DNA of 64,000 nucleotides, taken from NCBI GenBank assembly GCA_947095535.1, contig OX352773.1:126077911-126141910 (forward strand). Reading direction: 5' to 3'. Shown here piece by piece: positions 1 to 12,200 of this stretch. The DNA is from Poecilobothrus nobilitatus. Lineage: Eukaryota > Arthropoda > Insecta > Diptera > Dolichopodidae. The first letter of the stretch is position 1, and the number at the start of each line of letters is the position of its first letter. The position numbers and the translations under genes were made by a program. The notes below the pieces were generated by a model, which saw only the letters and a list, made by a program, of their open reading frames with translations, was not told the origin of the DNA and searched no databases.

Positions 1-150
1 TACTTTTTAAATTTATTTCCAAATAAATACTGACATACACATATATATATATTTTTTATGATACACTTACATAATGTTTAGTCACTAATTTTAATTTTTT
101 AATATTTTTAATCGTTCTTACATTTATAGGAAAAATATTTATATTTGATT
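1..150 (+). repeat. Copy of the AT-rich repeat that is tandem at 8.16-8.58 kb
   Basis: This stretch has the same order of landmarks as the units at 8160-8580: tttttaaatttatttccaaa, a TA dinucleotide run, cttacataat, tcactaattttaatttttt and taatcgttcttac. It lies just upstream of the first Helitron relic, and the tandem copy lies just upstream of the second. It is therefore probably part of, or a hitchhiker with, that Helitron family. Confidence 0.6.
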
Positions 151-279
151 TGATTTAAAATACATATTATTATTATGAATCGTAGTCAGTATTATAGAAA
201 TAGGAGGTTTATACATATTGACAGATATACCATAGTGTGTCTACATTGTATGCTGACACAAATATTGAGCCGGCGTTTG

Positions 280-2000
280 GACAGCTATACATATTTGATT
301 CAGCAATAGCTACTAATAAAAGATTACAAAGAGTAGACAATTCTCAATGTAACAAAGATCTTATGTTAAAATTAGATTAAATTTTAAGAAGAATTAATCC
401 GTTTGCTGAATCATGTAAACAAATGAATGAAATTGTATCTAATAAACCAACTGTAAAAGTCAATATGATTCTGATGGAAGATCCGCAATAGGATTTACGT
501 GGGTACAATGCACCCTCATGTAGAACCGATGTCGCTGCAATTTTTGTGGGAGATAATGGTGAACCTCCACCTGAAAGAAAAATGTGTGTATACCCTAAAG
601 CAGATTCTTGCAAAATTATATTGCCAATTAGTAGAAATGGTGATCCGATGGTTTATCCCTTATTATTTCCGTATGGCGAAAATTGATGGTATGCTGGTTT
701 AACACACGTGAAAGAAAGACAAACCGCAATACGCGTAAGACTCACAGAACTACAATTTAATGCATATCAACTTGCATTCAGAAGTGAATTTAGCTTACTT
801 CACTTAAACTTGTGGAAAACCTTTTCAGCAGTACATAGTAGATGTTTATGTGAAAACCGAGTGTTCACGGTTAAACTGCATAAGGTTCATTTAGAAAGAT
901 CTACGAGCAGAATATTATAAAGGACTTTTGGATGCCTTACAAAAAAGTACTGCAGACAACAATTTAAGATTTGGAAAAATGATTATCTTGCATCAACTTT
1001 CGGCTAGCCGCCATTCATGCAACAAAATTACCAAGATGCGATGGCAATGGTTCGAAAGTTTGGAAAACCAGAGCTTTTTGTAACTTGCAATCTTACTTTG
1101 CCTGAAATCGTCAACAACATTCCGAATGGTCAAAAGACAGAAGACAAACCCGATATCGTTGTTCGGATATTCAAAATTAAGGTTCATGAATTGTTAGATG
1201 ATATCGTAAAAAGAAATAAATTTGGAGTTGTAATATGTCACATTTATGTTATAGAGTTGCAGAAACGCTGTTTACCGCATGTCCATATGCTTTTTACTTT
1301 AGATGGCAATTCAAAAATATGATCAAAAGATGATATTGATAAATATGTCAGTGCAGAAATACCGAATAAAAATTTAAATGCAAGGCTATTTGAAATCGTT
1401 ATAAAATGCATAGTGCACGGACCATGTAGTACTGTTAATCCTGCATCACCGTGTATGAAAGATGACATTTGTTGCAAGCGATTTCTAAAACAATTCAATG
1501 AAGGAACAAAAGAAAATATTAATGGGTATCCAGTGTCTCAACGAAAGGAAGGTACTAATGCACATTTTGGGAAGTTTACTATAGATGATCGATGGATACT
1601 ACCATATAATCCATGGCTTTGCAAAAAATATAGTGTGAATATTAATGTTGAAGTATGTGCTTCTATTACAAGTGTAAAATATCTTTATAAATATGTCTAC
1701 AAGGGATATGATTCAGCATCAGTTAGGTTTGAAAAAACTTCGGAAAACTCTGAATGAATTGTTGTCGAACATGATAAAATACTTACTTTTCTTGAAGACA
1801 GATATGTAAGTGCCCCAAAAGCTATGTGGCGTATGAATGTGTTTTGCATGTCTGACAATTCTCATATAATAATACCGTTATTGGTTCATTTACCAAATCG
1901 TCAAGCAATATATTTTCAGGAGGGTGCTGAAGAACAAGCTTTATCAAATGAGCTAAATAAACAACTATGTTTAGCAACATTTAAATAAATCTGATTACGC
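280..2000 (+). pseudogene. Helitron RepHel, Rep (HUH nuclease) part, broken
   Basis: The Rep half nicks and joins DNA during rolling-circle transposition. The fragment at 499-702, read with adjacent frames, gives the usual pre-Rep region (NAPSC, then FVGDNGEPPPE). At 1017-1322 the text around YQDAMAMVRKFGKPELFVT opens the Rep domain, followed by LPHVHML, the HUH motif with two histidines. At 1413-1757 KYLYKYVYKG carries the paired tyrosines and lysine expected of the catalytic tyrosine motif. Stops or frameshifts separate these pieces (for example TGA near 1755), so no intact nuclease can be made. Confidence 0.78.
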
Positions 2001-2280
2001 TATAAATTACACTGATATACATAAATATTATACATTCTGCTACAGTGAATGGAAAAAGCGTTTAAGAGGAGGAAACTTTACCATTGGTAGAATACCTGCT
2101 GTTAATATCAGGGACAACGAGCGATATTATTTAAGAATGCCGTTAAACCGCTCCACATGTATTGAAAGCTTTAATCAATTAAAAATAGCGGGCGGATTAG
2201 AATGTAGAACTTTTCATGAAACATGTCGTCAACTCGGTCTTGAAATTAGAATGCCTGTCTACTTAAGATAATTATTTGTT

Positions 2281-2520
2281 ATGATTTGTTGTTTTGGTGA
2301 GCCTGAAAATGTTCTTCAACTTTGGGAGGCCCATAAAAATTCTTTAAGCGAAGATTTTACTAATAATTTACAGGGAATGCAATATAATCGTACTTTACCA
2401 GGAATAAATAATATGTTAGGGTCGTATGAGCTTGATTTGCTAAAATTGAATTTATCTGCCATAGAAGAAAATTATGAAACTTCAGAGGCCATAAATAATG
2501 TTGTTGTCATTGAAAATTAG
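2281..2520 (+). pseudogene. Helitron RepHel linker fragment
   Basis: This 79-aa open stretch lies between the Rep and helicase parts of the Helitron. It follows a short conserved segment at 2030-2270 that reads YYTFCYSEWKKRLRGG-like and ends before the stop at 2270. The same segment recurs at 13497-13621, which shows it is transposon sequence and not a separate gene. I recognise no catalytic motif in it. Confidence 0.6.
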
Positions 2521-2532
2521 AGAAAAGCGCCG

Positions 2533-3170
2533 TTGAGTACTCAAAAATCAAACACAGATCAACGTTATGTTGTTGATAAGGTTTTAAAAGCTGTTTATGA
2601 AAGTAATGAGAATGAGAAGAAATATTTCTTTCTTGACGTTCCTGCCGGAACTGGTAAAACGTTTGTTTATGAAACTCTCATATCCACAATCAGGGGAAGA
2701 GGAGATTCTGTGGTTCCAGTGGCGTCAACAAGAATTGCAGCAACATTATTGCCAGGAGATCGAACCGCTCATTCAACATTTAAGATACCTTTAAATTTAA
2801 CTGCAAAAACAACTTGTAATATAAAGCCAAATACAAAAGAAGCTAGAATTTTACTAAATTCCAAATTCATAATTTGGGACGAAGCACCCATGACTCACTC
2901 ATATGCTTTTAAGGCTTTAGATCGTCTCCTTCAAAATATAATAGAAAGAGAAAAACAGTTTGGTGGTAAAACTATTTTGTTTGGAGGAGGTTTTAGGCAA
3001 GTATTACCATTAATGCCACGTAGTTCACGTTCATTAATTGTAGTAAGTTGCATAAAAATGCATTCAATTATGAAACGAACTTGAAGCTTTAATATTAAAG
3101 GATAATATGAGAACTGGAGAAAATGAACAGCATTTTGTTAAATGGCTCCTCAATGTTGGTAATAGTACTA
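2533..3170 (+). pseudogene. Helitron PIF1-like DNA helicase, truncated
   Basis: This is the SF1 helicase half of RepHel, which unwinds DNA during rolling-circle transposition. Walker A is PAGTGKT at about residues 38-44 of the 2533-3084 reading, and Walker B is IIWDEAPM at about residue 114. The next motif reads GGGFRQ where PIF1 helicases have GGDFRQ, so a key residue is changed. The frame breaks at 3084 and continues in another frame (NMRTGENEQ). The normal C-terminal third of the helicase is missing. Confidence 0.82.
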
Positions 3171-3189
3171 CTGGTAACAAAATTGTAAC

Positions 3190-4010
3190 GGTAGTGTGCA
3201 GGTACGATTCCGGATGGAAACATTTTTTGATTTTTTTGTATATAAATTACAAATACATATATAATTTTCTTTTTTTATTTACTGCATTATTTGACAAAGT
3301 ACAAATTATACATTATTCCAAAATCGCAAAAGCAAATATGTAGGTATGTGTATATAAAAATAAAATTTGCCATAATAGTTAATTATTTATATGAGTATGT
3401 ACAGTAAATTTTAATTATGTATGCATTTTGAATTACTTTTTAGGATCACTTTTTTTACAGCGATTCATATTGAATTTGTTAGATTTTCTTTGTGTCTGTT
3501 GAAGATTCCACCTTCCGTAGAAAAGAAAACTCAATCTGTTCAAATGTCGAGCGCTTGGTGACAATTGCTCGAATTTCGCGCACTGACGACACTAGTAAGA
3601 AATTATTCTACGAATGAAATATTTTTAAAGAAATAATGCAATGTATATGGCGATATATAATAATACTAGATAAACCCGGCGTGGCGTTTGCCAGTCTAGT
3701 AATCTAGAAATAATATTGGTTTTTTGTCACTTAACTTTTTAATGAAATAAAAAGAAATATCTTTCTATTCTAATATCTATTATATAAAAGCCGTAAACGT
3801 TTGGAACAATAACATAACATTTTTTCATAGCAAACCTAATACTGCACATAACAGAACAAGTAAAAGTAACAGTAAGTCGATGCAACCGACTTATTTATAC
3901 CCTACACCTAAAAAATTCAAACTAAATTAAAAATCCATAAGTTTTTTTAGTTAGGTATTTAATATACCTAAGCTAAAAAAATAAATACTTTCACAACCTT
4001 TGTACAAATA
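3190..4010. other. Gene-free AT-rich stretch after Helitron copy 1
   Basis: There is no credible coding sequence. At 3670-3692 cccggcgtggcgtttgcc is followed by agtctagt. It resembles the terminal motif at 48190-48235 (gacgcggcaaacgttgtttt) and may be the end of a non-autonomous element. The rest is AT-rich filler with no structure I can name. Confidence 0.4.
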
Positions 4011-4710
4011 CAACCTTTGTATTTCAGATTTCTAGCTTTATTAAATTCGAAAATATGCTTGTTAGGTTTCTGGAAGTGTGTGAAGGCACGCCGACCACCA
4101 CCCCAATTCATCTCAAATTTTAGAGACATCATCAGAACAGAGTAGAACATTCTTATATCAAATTTAAAGTTTTTATATTTATTAATTTCGAAGATATGCT
4201 TGTTTGGGGAAATGCTTGTTTGGGAAGATATGCTTGTTTGGGTCTTGGGAGTTGTGTGGCAGATACCCGAACAACCATTCCAATTCATCTGAAATTTTAA
4301 GCAAACCAGAGATTAATGAACAACAGACTCGTATCAAATTTGCATTTTCTATCTTTATTAATTTCGAAGATATGCTTGTCCGGTTTTGGGAGTTGTGTGG
4401 GAGGTACCTGAACAACCCCTCCAATTCATCTCAAATTTTAGACAAATCAGGGACTTAGGAGATAATACCCTAATACCAAATTTGAAGTTTCTATCTTTAT
4501 TAATTTCGAATGTATGTTTGTTCGGTTTTGGGAGTTGTGTTGGAGGTACCCGAACAACCATTCCAATTCATCTCAAATTTTAGGGATATCAGGGATTCAG
4601 GAAAACACACCCTCGTACAAAATGTTAAAATTATATCTTTATTAATTTCAAAGATATGTGTATTCGGTTTTGGGAGTTGTATGGGAGGTACCTGAACCCA
4701 TGGTCCGATT
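4010..4710. repeat. Tandem array, about 142-bp unit, nearly five copies
   Basis: The landmark attaatttcgaagatatg recurs at about 4181, 4358, 4499 and 4641, with a diverged copy at about 4030. Each is followed by gttttgggagttgtgtgg, a gaggtacc(c/t)gaacaacc segment and ccaattcatctcaaatttta. The spacing is 141-142 bp except for one 177-bp unit. That longer unit has a short internal duplication (gcttgtttggg at 4198-4240). Unit copies have drifted, so the array is old. Confidence 0.85.
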
Positions 4711-4794
4711 TCGCCCATTTGATCACAATCCCCGCCTTACGTTAGTCATTGTTAAACTACAGTATAAATTTCATCAAGATAGCATCATTATTTT

Positions 4795-4960
4795 TTGAGT
4801 TATCGTGCGTACGGACGGACATCGCTAAATCGACTCAGGATGTGGTCTTGATTCAGAATATATATACATGTCCATATCTAACTCGCTTCCTTTTGGTGGT
4901 TACAAACACCATACCAAAGTTAGTATACCCTATACTTTAAGTGTAGGATATAAAAATATA
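4795..4960 (+). repeat. Insect repeat tail: gagttatcgtgcgtacggacgg to tataccc segment
   Basis: The segment runs from gagttatcgtgcgtacggac, through ctaaatcgactcagg and gattcagaatatatataca, to gtgtaggatataaaaata. I recall very similar tails downstream of tandem arrays in fly genomes; this is memory and I did not search for it. It directly follows the 142-bp array and probably belongs to the same repeat family. Confidence 0.45.
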
Positions 4961-5695
4961 ATAAAGAATTCTTTTAATAACATTTATGTACCTATATCAT
5001 AATATCAAATCATAGAAAATAAATGTTTGCAACAATAACATTTTTCATAGCAAAAACTAATTCTGTACATAACAACAAAAAGAATAAAAAAAATTAAAAA
5101 TTTGTAATATAACATTTATGTATATCATACTAAAAACGTTTATTCATAGAAAATAAACGTTTGCATGCAATAATAAAATTTTTAATAGCACAAATGAATA
5201 CTGCACATAACAGAAAAAAGAAATTCAAAATTCATATATACATGTTAATAATTGATATTTGATATGTATGAAAAAAAAAGGAATGCTGTGAACAGAAATA
5301 TACGAAAAGCTACTCTGATTGTTTTTATTTTTATTTTTTTTTTTAATGCATTTCTCTGCCACATAAATGTTTTTTATTGGTTTATAATTCAATTTAATTT
5401 TTAAAATAAAAATACAAACCATTTTCCATATTATATTACACACTTCAATGGAAGCAACGAATTTTTATTAGAATAATTACGAATACTCATTCCAATAATA
5501 GCAAATTTTTATATACAATACACACATTTTTTAGCTTTTATTTTTACAAAATGTACTTTCATACACAATTTGTCTGTAACTCAAAAAACCACATACAATA
5601 TTTTCAATGTACATTATATACCTAATACTTACATAATATTATACTCACAATTATTCTTTACACAAAACAAAAAAAAAAAAACAACAAAACAAAAA
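4960..5695. other. Gene-free AT-rich stretch
   Basis: It holds A-rich and TA-rich low-complexity sequence, with one short direct repeat (ataaacgtttgca-like near 5020 and 5150). I see no coding potential. Confidence 0.5.
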
Positions 5696-6076
5696 ATATG
5701 TAGATAAATACTTAACATTACACATATCTATACTATTCATATCAAACTATATGTATAGCAATAGCGCATATTGTATAGAAACAAAAAAAAAAACAAAATA
5801 AAACAAAAAATACGTATAGCCATAGACTTTAGATACCTAACACTATGTAGCCATATGAATACATTTTTATATCATTCATATTTAAATTTCAAACTATATG
5901 TATAGCAACAGTATATGTATATTGTATAGAAACATAAAAGAGAAAATAAAACAAAAAATGCGTATAGCTATAGATACCTAACACTACGTAGTCCTATAAA
6001 TACATTTGTATATCATTCATATTCAAATTTCAAACTATATGTATAGCAATAGCATATACTGTATAGAAACATAAAA
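5695..6076. repeat. Tandem array, about 130-146-bp unit, three copies
   Basis: The landmark caaactatatgtatagcaa recurs at about 5744, 5891 and 6031. Each is followed by tgtatagaaaca and an A-rich run, and preceded by acctaacact or cttaacatta and a tatcattcat element. It is embedded in A-rich DNA with no genes. Confidence 0.8.
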
Positions 6077-6639
6077 TTCGAAAAAAAAAAGAAAAAAGGA
6101 GAAAAACAAACGCTAATATATTTCGCCAAAAAATCCTTAACATTGATAACAGAAAAATAGAAAAAAGAAAAAAAATCAAATCTATGTAAATATTGCGAAG
6201 AATAATAAAAAATAAAGCAGAGTGGAAAACCAAATTTTTTAAAGGAGCACAATTTAAAATATAAATTCGCATTAATATTTTCAATTAAATTTGGAATTTT
6301 TTCTCTAACATTTTCTCTGAATTTTATGCTTTCCATGTCAATATATCGATATATGAATGAGTTATGGGTATATATGTACATATAGTTATAGATTTATTAT
6401 TTTTTATTTTAAACTAACACAATATCAATTAATAGCAACAATTATGTTTATGTATGCATGCTAAACATAAACGAACAAAAAAAAATTTAGAATGTTCTAC
6501 AATAGGTAATAAATTTCTATTTTCTAAATAGACTGTATGCATAAATTTAATATTAAAAAAAAAATAAAAGAAATACTTAGCGAAATACTTTTCTAAATAC
6601 TTAGAAAACAAAAAAAAAATGTAATGCTGTGAAGAAAAA

Positions 6640-7175
6640 TAAAAAGAAGAAAAAGAATAAAAAATGTTACTTTGATTGTTTTTAAATATTTTAAATATTT
6701 TTAATTGTACATATCCATACGTACATCTGATATTTATACCTGTATAACCGATAGAAAAAAAGAAATATTAAAATGTTACGCTATGAAAAGAAAAAAACGT
6801 ACATCTGATATTTACGTACATAACAGATAGAAAAAAAGAAATATTAAAATGTTATGCTATGAAGGAAAAAGAAATATTAAAATGTTATGCTATGAAGGAA
6901 AAGGAAATATTAAAATGTTATGCTATGAAAAGAAAGAAACGTACATCTGATATTTGCGTAGAAAAAGAAATAGACAATTTAAAATAGAAAGAAATATAAA
7001 TAGAAAAGAAAGATTAAAATTTAATGTCATGAAGAGAAAGAAAAAACAAGGCAGTGTATACATAAAAGTTTTTAAAGGGTCGAATTTTTAAGTAGAAATA
7101 AAGAACATTATAAAATTGCAATCATATTTTTATTTAAATTTTGAATTTTGCTATGTAACGTTTTCTTATACATAT
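6640..7175. repeat. AT-rich short-repeat block, first copy
   Basis: Units containing acgtacatctgatatttacg, aacagatagaaaaaaagaaa and tattaaaatgttatgctatg are repeated several times between 6720 and 7030. They are followed by aaaacaaggcagtgtata and a conserved stretch up to aacgttttctta. The same assembly recurs at 49540-49890 and partly at 50280-50500. I find no coding sequence; it is probably a non-autonomous element or a minisatellite family. Confidence 0.7.
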
Positions 7176-8160
7176 TTACATACTTTTGTATTTAGCTGGC
7201 AATTGGTATACGTCTCATTTTTTTATTACGTTTTCAATTCTTATTTTTATATTTTTATATTTTTTGTTCTTATTTTCTTAATTCAATGTATTTTTAATTC
7301 TTTAAAGTTAAAATGATTAAAGTATTTTCTTATACTCTTTATGTATGTATACATACATATATGTATGTAAATGTATTTAAGAAGATTTAAAAAGAAAAAA
7401 ACGTTTCATTGTTAGATATTTTTAAGTTCTTATTCTTTTAATTCGATGGCTGTTACTTAATAAGTTAATCCATAAGTTACTTAATAAGTTAATAATTATT
7501 TTATTATATTATACCTACCTATAAAATGTATTAATAAAAAATACTGCACAATGCACATGTGTTACGTTTTTCGCGTTCTTTAGAACGAAAATAAAACGCC
7601 TTATGTGACATAACAGAAAAAAGAACTATGATGTTAATTTATCATTACAAAATACAAAAGTATACGTAGAATTAGAATATCAAAGAACATATAATTATAA
7701 GAAGTCTCATCAGAACACTTTTTCAATTTTTAGATCTATGATGCGTACGGTCGGGGGAAAAAATAAAATAAAAAAGCATTCTTTTATTGTCTTTAAAATT
7801 TTGTATTTGACTTTTTCCTTTTTTTTATTATTGGTTTTCAATGTAAATTGTATAAATAATATAAATTTTAAGAGCGAATTTTATGTAATGAGAGGGAGAA
7901 AAAAAAAACAAAATCAGAAAGAAAAAATATTCTGATGTGGGTCTTCATATCATAATCCACATATGGAAAAAAATATTTTTAAAATTTGTATGAGATGAGA
8001 CTTATAATTATATGTTCTTTAGTAATATGTAACATTATCTACAATCATTTCAATTGAGTTTTGAAACTAATTGAGTGAGTAATTGATTGACTTCATGTAA
8101 TTATTGTTTGTAACAAAAGTAACAAAGGTAAATATAAAGGTTAATATATTAATAATATTC
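7175..8160. other. Gene-free AT-rich stretch
   Basis: The only open frames are short, biased hydrophobic or lysine-rich runs produced by AT-rich sequence. I see no RNA gene or element end. Confidence 0.45.
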
Positions 8161-8585
8161 CTTTTTAAATTTATTTCCAAATACATGCATACATCCATAC
8201 ATATATATATATTTCTCTTTTTTATAATATAGATACATACTTACATAATATTTAGTAAGTAAGTAATAGATACATACTTACATAATATTTAGTCATTAAT
8301 TTTAATTTTTTAACATTTTTAATCGTTCTTACATACATTTTAATAAAAAAATATTTCTTTTTAAATTTATTTCCAAATACATACATACATATGTATATAT
8401 ATTTTTTTCTTTTTATGATATACTTACATAATAAGTCACTAATTTTATTTTTTAAATATTTTTAATCGTTCTTACATACATTTTAATAATAAAATATTTC
8501 TTTTTAAATTTATTTCCAAATTCATACTTACGTACATATATATATATTCTTCTCTTTTTTATGATATTTTTATGATAATTTTTAT
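8160..8585. repeat. Tandem array, 150-190-bp AT-rich unit, two and a half copies
   Basis: Units start at ctttttaaatttatttccaa near 8161, 8355 and 8500. They share a TA run, atacttacataat, a tcactaattttatttttt element and taatcgttcttacataca. The first unit has an internal duplication of agatacatacttacataata. A single relative of this unit lies at 1-150. Confidence 0.85.
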
Positions 8586-8944
8586 AAATCTTTCGCCACT
8601 TGTTCATTTGGAACAATAGATTGATTTTTTACTTGTTTTTGATGATTTAGTAAAGAATTACATACACGTTTATTACGAGTGTCAAAACAATATATGATAA
8701 ACGATAATTTTTGATAAAAATGAACTGTTTTAATTACGAGTGCATTATTTATCGTATATCGTTTTTATAATTAGTTAAGTTTGCACTGTTACAATATGTT
8801 GATATTATTCTAGATTTATAATTTTTATTTTTGTTTAATTTGTATATTCATGGAAAATAAAACAAATAAATAAATAAAAAAAATATAAAAAAAATAAAAA
8901 TAAAAAAAATGAGCTAAATAAAAAAAACAATGTTAACAGCATAG

Positions 8945-9253
8945 TTTGATTTAAATAAATCTGATTTTATGGGTAGGTCTATAAATTACACTGATATACC
9001 TAAATATTATACATTCTCCAACAGTGACTGGAAAAAGTGTTTAAGAGGAGGAAACTTTACCATTGGTGGAATATCTGCTGTTGATATCAAGGACAACGAG
9101 CGATATTATTTAAGAATGCTGTTAACACGCGCCACAGGTATTGAAAGCTTTAATCAATTAAAAATTGTGGACGGAATAGAATATAGAACTTTTCATGAAA
9201 AATGGCGTCAACTCGGTCTTGAAATTAGAATTCCTGTCTACTTAAGACAATTG
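8945..9253 (+). mobile_element. Helitron copy 2, first exposed piece
   Basis: It is highly similar to 1981-2275 of Helitron copy 1. The open frame at 8969-9274 reads NYTDIPKYYTFSNSDWKKC and continues through ERYYLRMLLTRATGIESF, a conserved Helitron segment. It is better preserved than copy 1. Homology stops near 9253 (cttaagacaattgttt), where a minus-strand LINE begins with a T-rich tract, and resumes at 13497. Confidence 0.82.
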
Positions 9254-9254
9254 T

Positions 9255-12200
9255 TTTTGTTTTTTCTTTATTAAATTCATATAGCATAAAAATAAAATAA
9301 ATTTTGTTAATACAATGTTAAAAATAATTTTCTTTGATCTTTGCTTAAAGCTGTCTGATCTTATAATTTTCTTGTATTGAATAATCTGTTGTTGTGATTT
9401 TATCAAAAGCTTAAAATTTGAATCAATTCAATATTAATAAATTTTAATTAAAACTAACATAAATATATTAAAAAAATAAAAAAAACAAAATAAATAAATA
9501 AATAAAAATTGCAAGATAGCTAAGTTTTCATTTTCACATACATTTTATTTCCTTTTCTCATTTTATTTTTGTTCGTTCATTTTTTTTTTGTTTGTTAAAG
9601 TTAACCATATACTATTACATGTTTTTCTAACTTGCATTAATTTGTTAATATAACTGGTATATTTCTCTCTTAAATAGCGATATACTCGATAATTTCTTTA
9701 TATTATACGATAACTCATTAAACATTTGTAAACATGCATGTAGGCAATTTTTTTCTGGTTACTTGTTCTAAATAGTGTTAGATAGAAATTTGTTTTATTG
9801 CCTGTGTTATAAGTGTGAATATCCAACATTCTATTTAGAATAAAATTATGTTTTATTATGTTAATTGTTATTTTGAAAACTGTCGTATACATTGCTTTTC
9901 TAGAAATATTTTCTAAGCTTAAGTATTGTTACTGAAAATATTGACGAAGTAGGATAAGATTTTTGTGTATTATATTTAATTTATTGATCACCGACCGGTC
10001 GGCTATCAATAATAAATTATTACTTAATAAGAATTACACTTAAAAAATTTGTACTTTGTTTTGCTCAATAAGCGAAAATTTATATTTATAGTTCCCCTTA
10101 TTGACCAATATGATACTAAGACCACCAACAATGGAATGTGAACAGATATTTTGTAATGCAAAAATTATTTTTATGAATTTTTACCAAATGTAGATCATTA
10201 AATTATATTAAGTATTTATAAAGAAATTTTGTAATCTTTTCATGTAAACCAATAAATTATATTTAGGATTTTAAAATAAGCAAAAATTTGTAAAGAAATT
10301 TTGTAACTTTTTACTATAAATATGTTTAACATTACTAAAACAAATCACTATTAATTTTACAATAAACCAAGGAGAACATTTTGAAAAAATTTTTTATTGT
10401 TTTATTTAAATTTACAAAAAGTAAATTAACTTGTATAAATTGAAAATAATATTTAATGCTTTCCTTGGTAAGTAATTTCGAAGTCGCCGGAGAATGAACA
10501 CGTATGGAGTAATTTTTTTTATTTAATAATCAATATGATCAACCCACTTCAATTTATTGTCAATCCACAACCCCAAATAGTTGAATTTTTTTACTATCTT
10601 TAATGGAGTATTATCAAAAATAAAAGAATGACTTATATAATCTTTACTGCCAAATAGTAAAATTTTCGTTTTTTCTACATTCAAGAGTAAAAGATTATTC
10701 TTTAGCCATTTTTCTATCATTTTTAGATCATTTTGAACAGGAATTCTCATGTCTTCCTCAGTTTTTTCAGAGTATTTTAAAACTGCATCATCTGCTTACA
10801 GTTGTGTATGCCCTTTTAAATTAAGCAATGATATTTCATTTAGATAGAGTTTAAAAATATCCGGTCCCAAAATCGAACCCAAGGGAACGCCTTTTTTAAT
10901 AATTTTCTCAGTGCTCAGTACATTTCCAATTTTAACTTTTGCGACCGATTTGTTAAATAAGACTCAAAAATGGATATTTGATTGTTGTTGAAATTCATGT
11001 CATGTAGTTTTCTCAATAACACACCGTGGTCCACACAATCAAATACCTTCTGCAAGTCCAAAAACACACATGCCACATATTTTCCTTCATCCAAACCCTT
11101 AGTTATAAAATTAACTAAACTTAGACAAGCTGCGGTGGTATTGGAGAATTTTTCGAAACCATATTGCTCATGATGCAATATATTATTGGTTCTAATAAAA
11201 TAACCTAACCTGATCTTAATTTGGTTTCAAAGATTTTCGACACAGAATTTAGAACTGAAATTGGACGATAGTTCATTTGATCAGTCAAACTACCGCTCTT
11301 AAATATTGGATTCACTATAGCCATTTTAAACGAAATTTGAACAATTTCTGCTTGAAAAGAGGAATTTATTAATTTTGCGATAATTGGATCTAATTTCTTA
11401 CAGTACTTTTTAATAAATTTTGTCGAGATATTATCATAACCTGTACTAGCAACAGATTTTAGTGAATTATTTACTTCAATAACTTCTTGAGTATTAGTAG
11501 GACTTAAATCAAACGTGTTATGAATTGTTCTAGCTAATGAACTAACATTGTTAGTGCTTGTTTGATTGGCAGAGATTTTTAATTTCTCTGTGACATTTAT
11601 AAAATGAGTGTTCATACATTCAGCTATATAATTTTGGTCTTCAAAAGTAATATCGCCATTTTTCAAAACTTTAATAATACTTTTACTTTCATTTGGGTCC
11701 TTATTAAATATAATTTTTTTGTAAATACTCCAGAGTTTCCTCCTATTACTTGAGTCTTACAAGATTTCTCTCGAATAGTATTCTTTTCTTGCCCTACGTA
11801 TTAAAATCTCTACCTCTTTTGTATATTTAAAAGACAAAACTAAAATTCTTGAATTATCTTTATATCCTTTGGAGTATTTATAATACGAGTCTCTAATTTT
11901 CATTTTCTCAATTATATCATCAGTAATCCATTCTTGTTTTTTTCTTTCTGTCTTAACTTGGAGAATTTGAGTATTTCGTGATATTGTTTTACTCAAATCA
12001 ATAATTAACTCATCTATGTTAGAATATAAATGAAGGTTAGACCATATTGCTTCTCTTTCTATATTGTTATAGTTTAAAATAGTTTTAAAAACTTCTTTTT
12101 TTTCCTTCAGTGGTTTCGAATTCATATTAATAAAAAACATTCTATGATCAGACAGTGCCATATCAAACACATAAAATAAATATTTATTTCTAACCAAGTC

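Larger units (their letters stand above)
180..3190 (+). mobile_element. Helitron (rolling-circle transposon), degraded copy 1
   Basis: Successive plus-strand fragments encode, in order, a Helitron-like N-terminal region, a rolling-circle Rep domain and a PIF1-type helicase, which is the domain order of a Helitron RepHel protein. The frame is broken many times, so this is a dead copy. Parts of it recur at 8945-9253, 13497-13621 and 17636-17905. The exact ends are not resolved: I see no convincing 5' TC end, and the only 3' candidate is a weak CTAGT near 3686. Confidence 0.8.

Noticed and set aside
6013..6381. 122-aa minus-strand open frame rich in Phe and Tyr
   Set aside because: It lies in a tandem AT-rich array. 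Its composition is explained by poly-A/T tracts and it has no motif.
5695..8585. CRISPR-like or centromeric satellite array
   Set aside because: Units are 130-190 bp, diverged and only two to three per block, with no short identical repeats and spacers.
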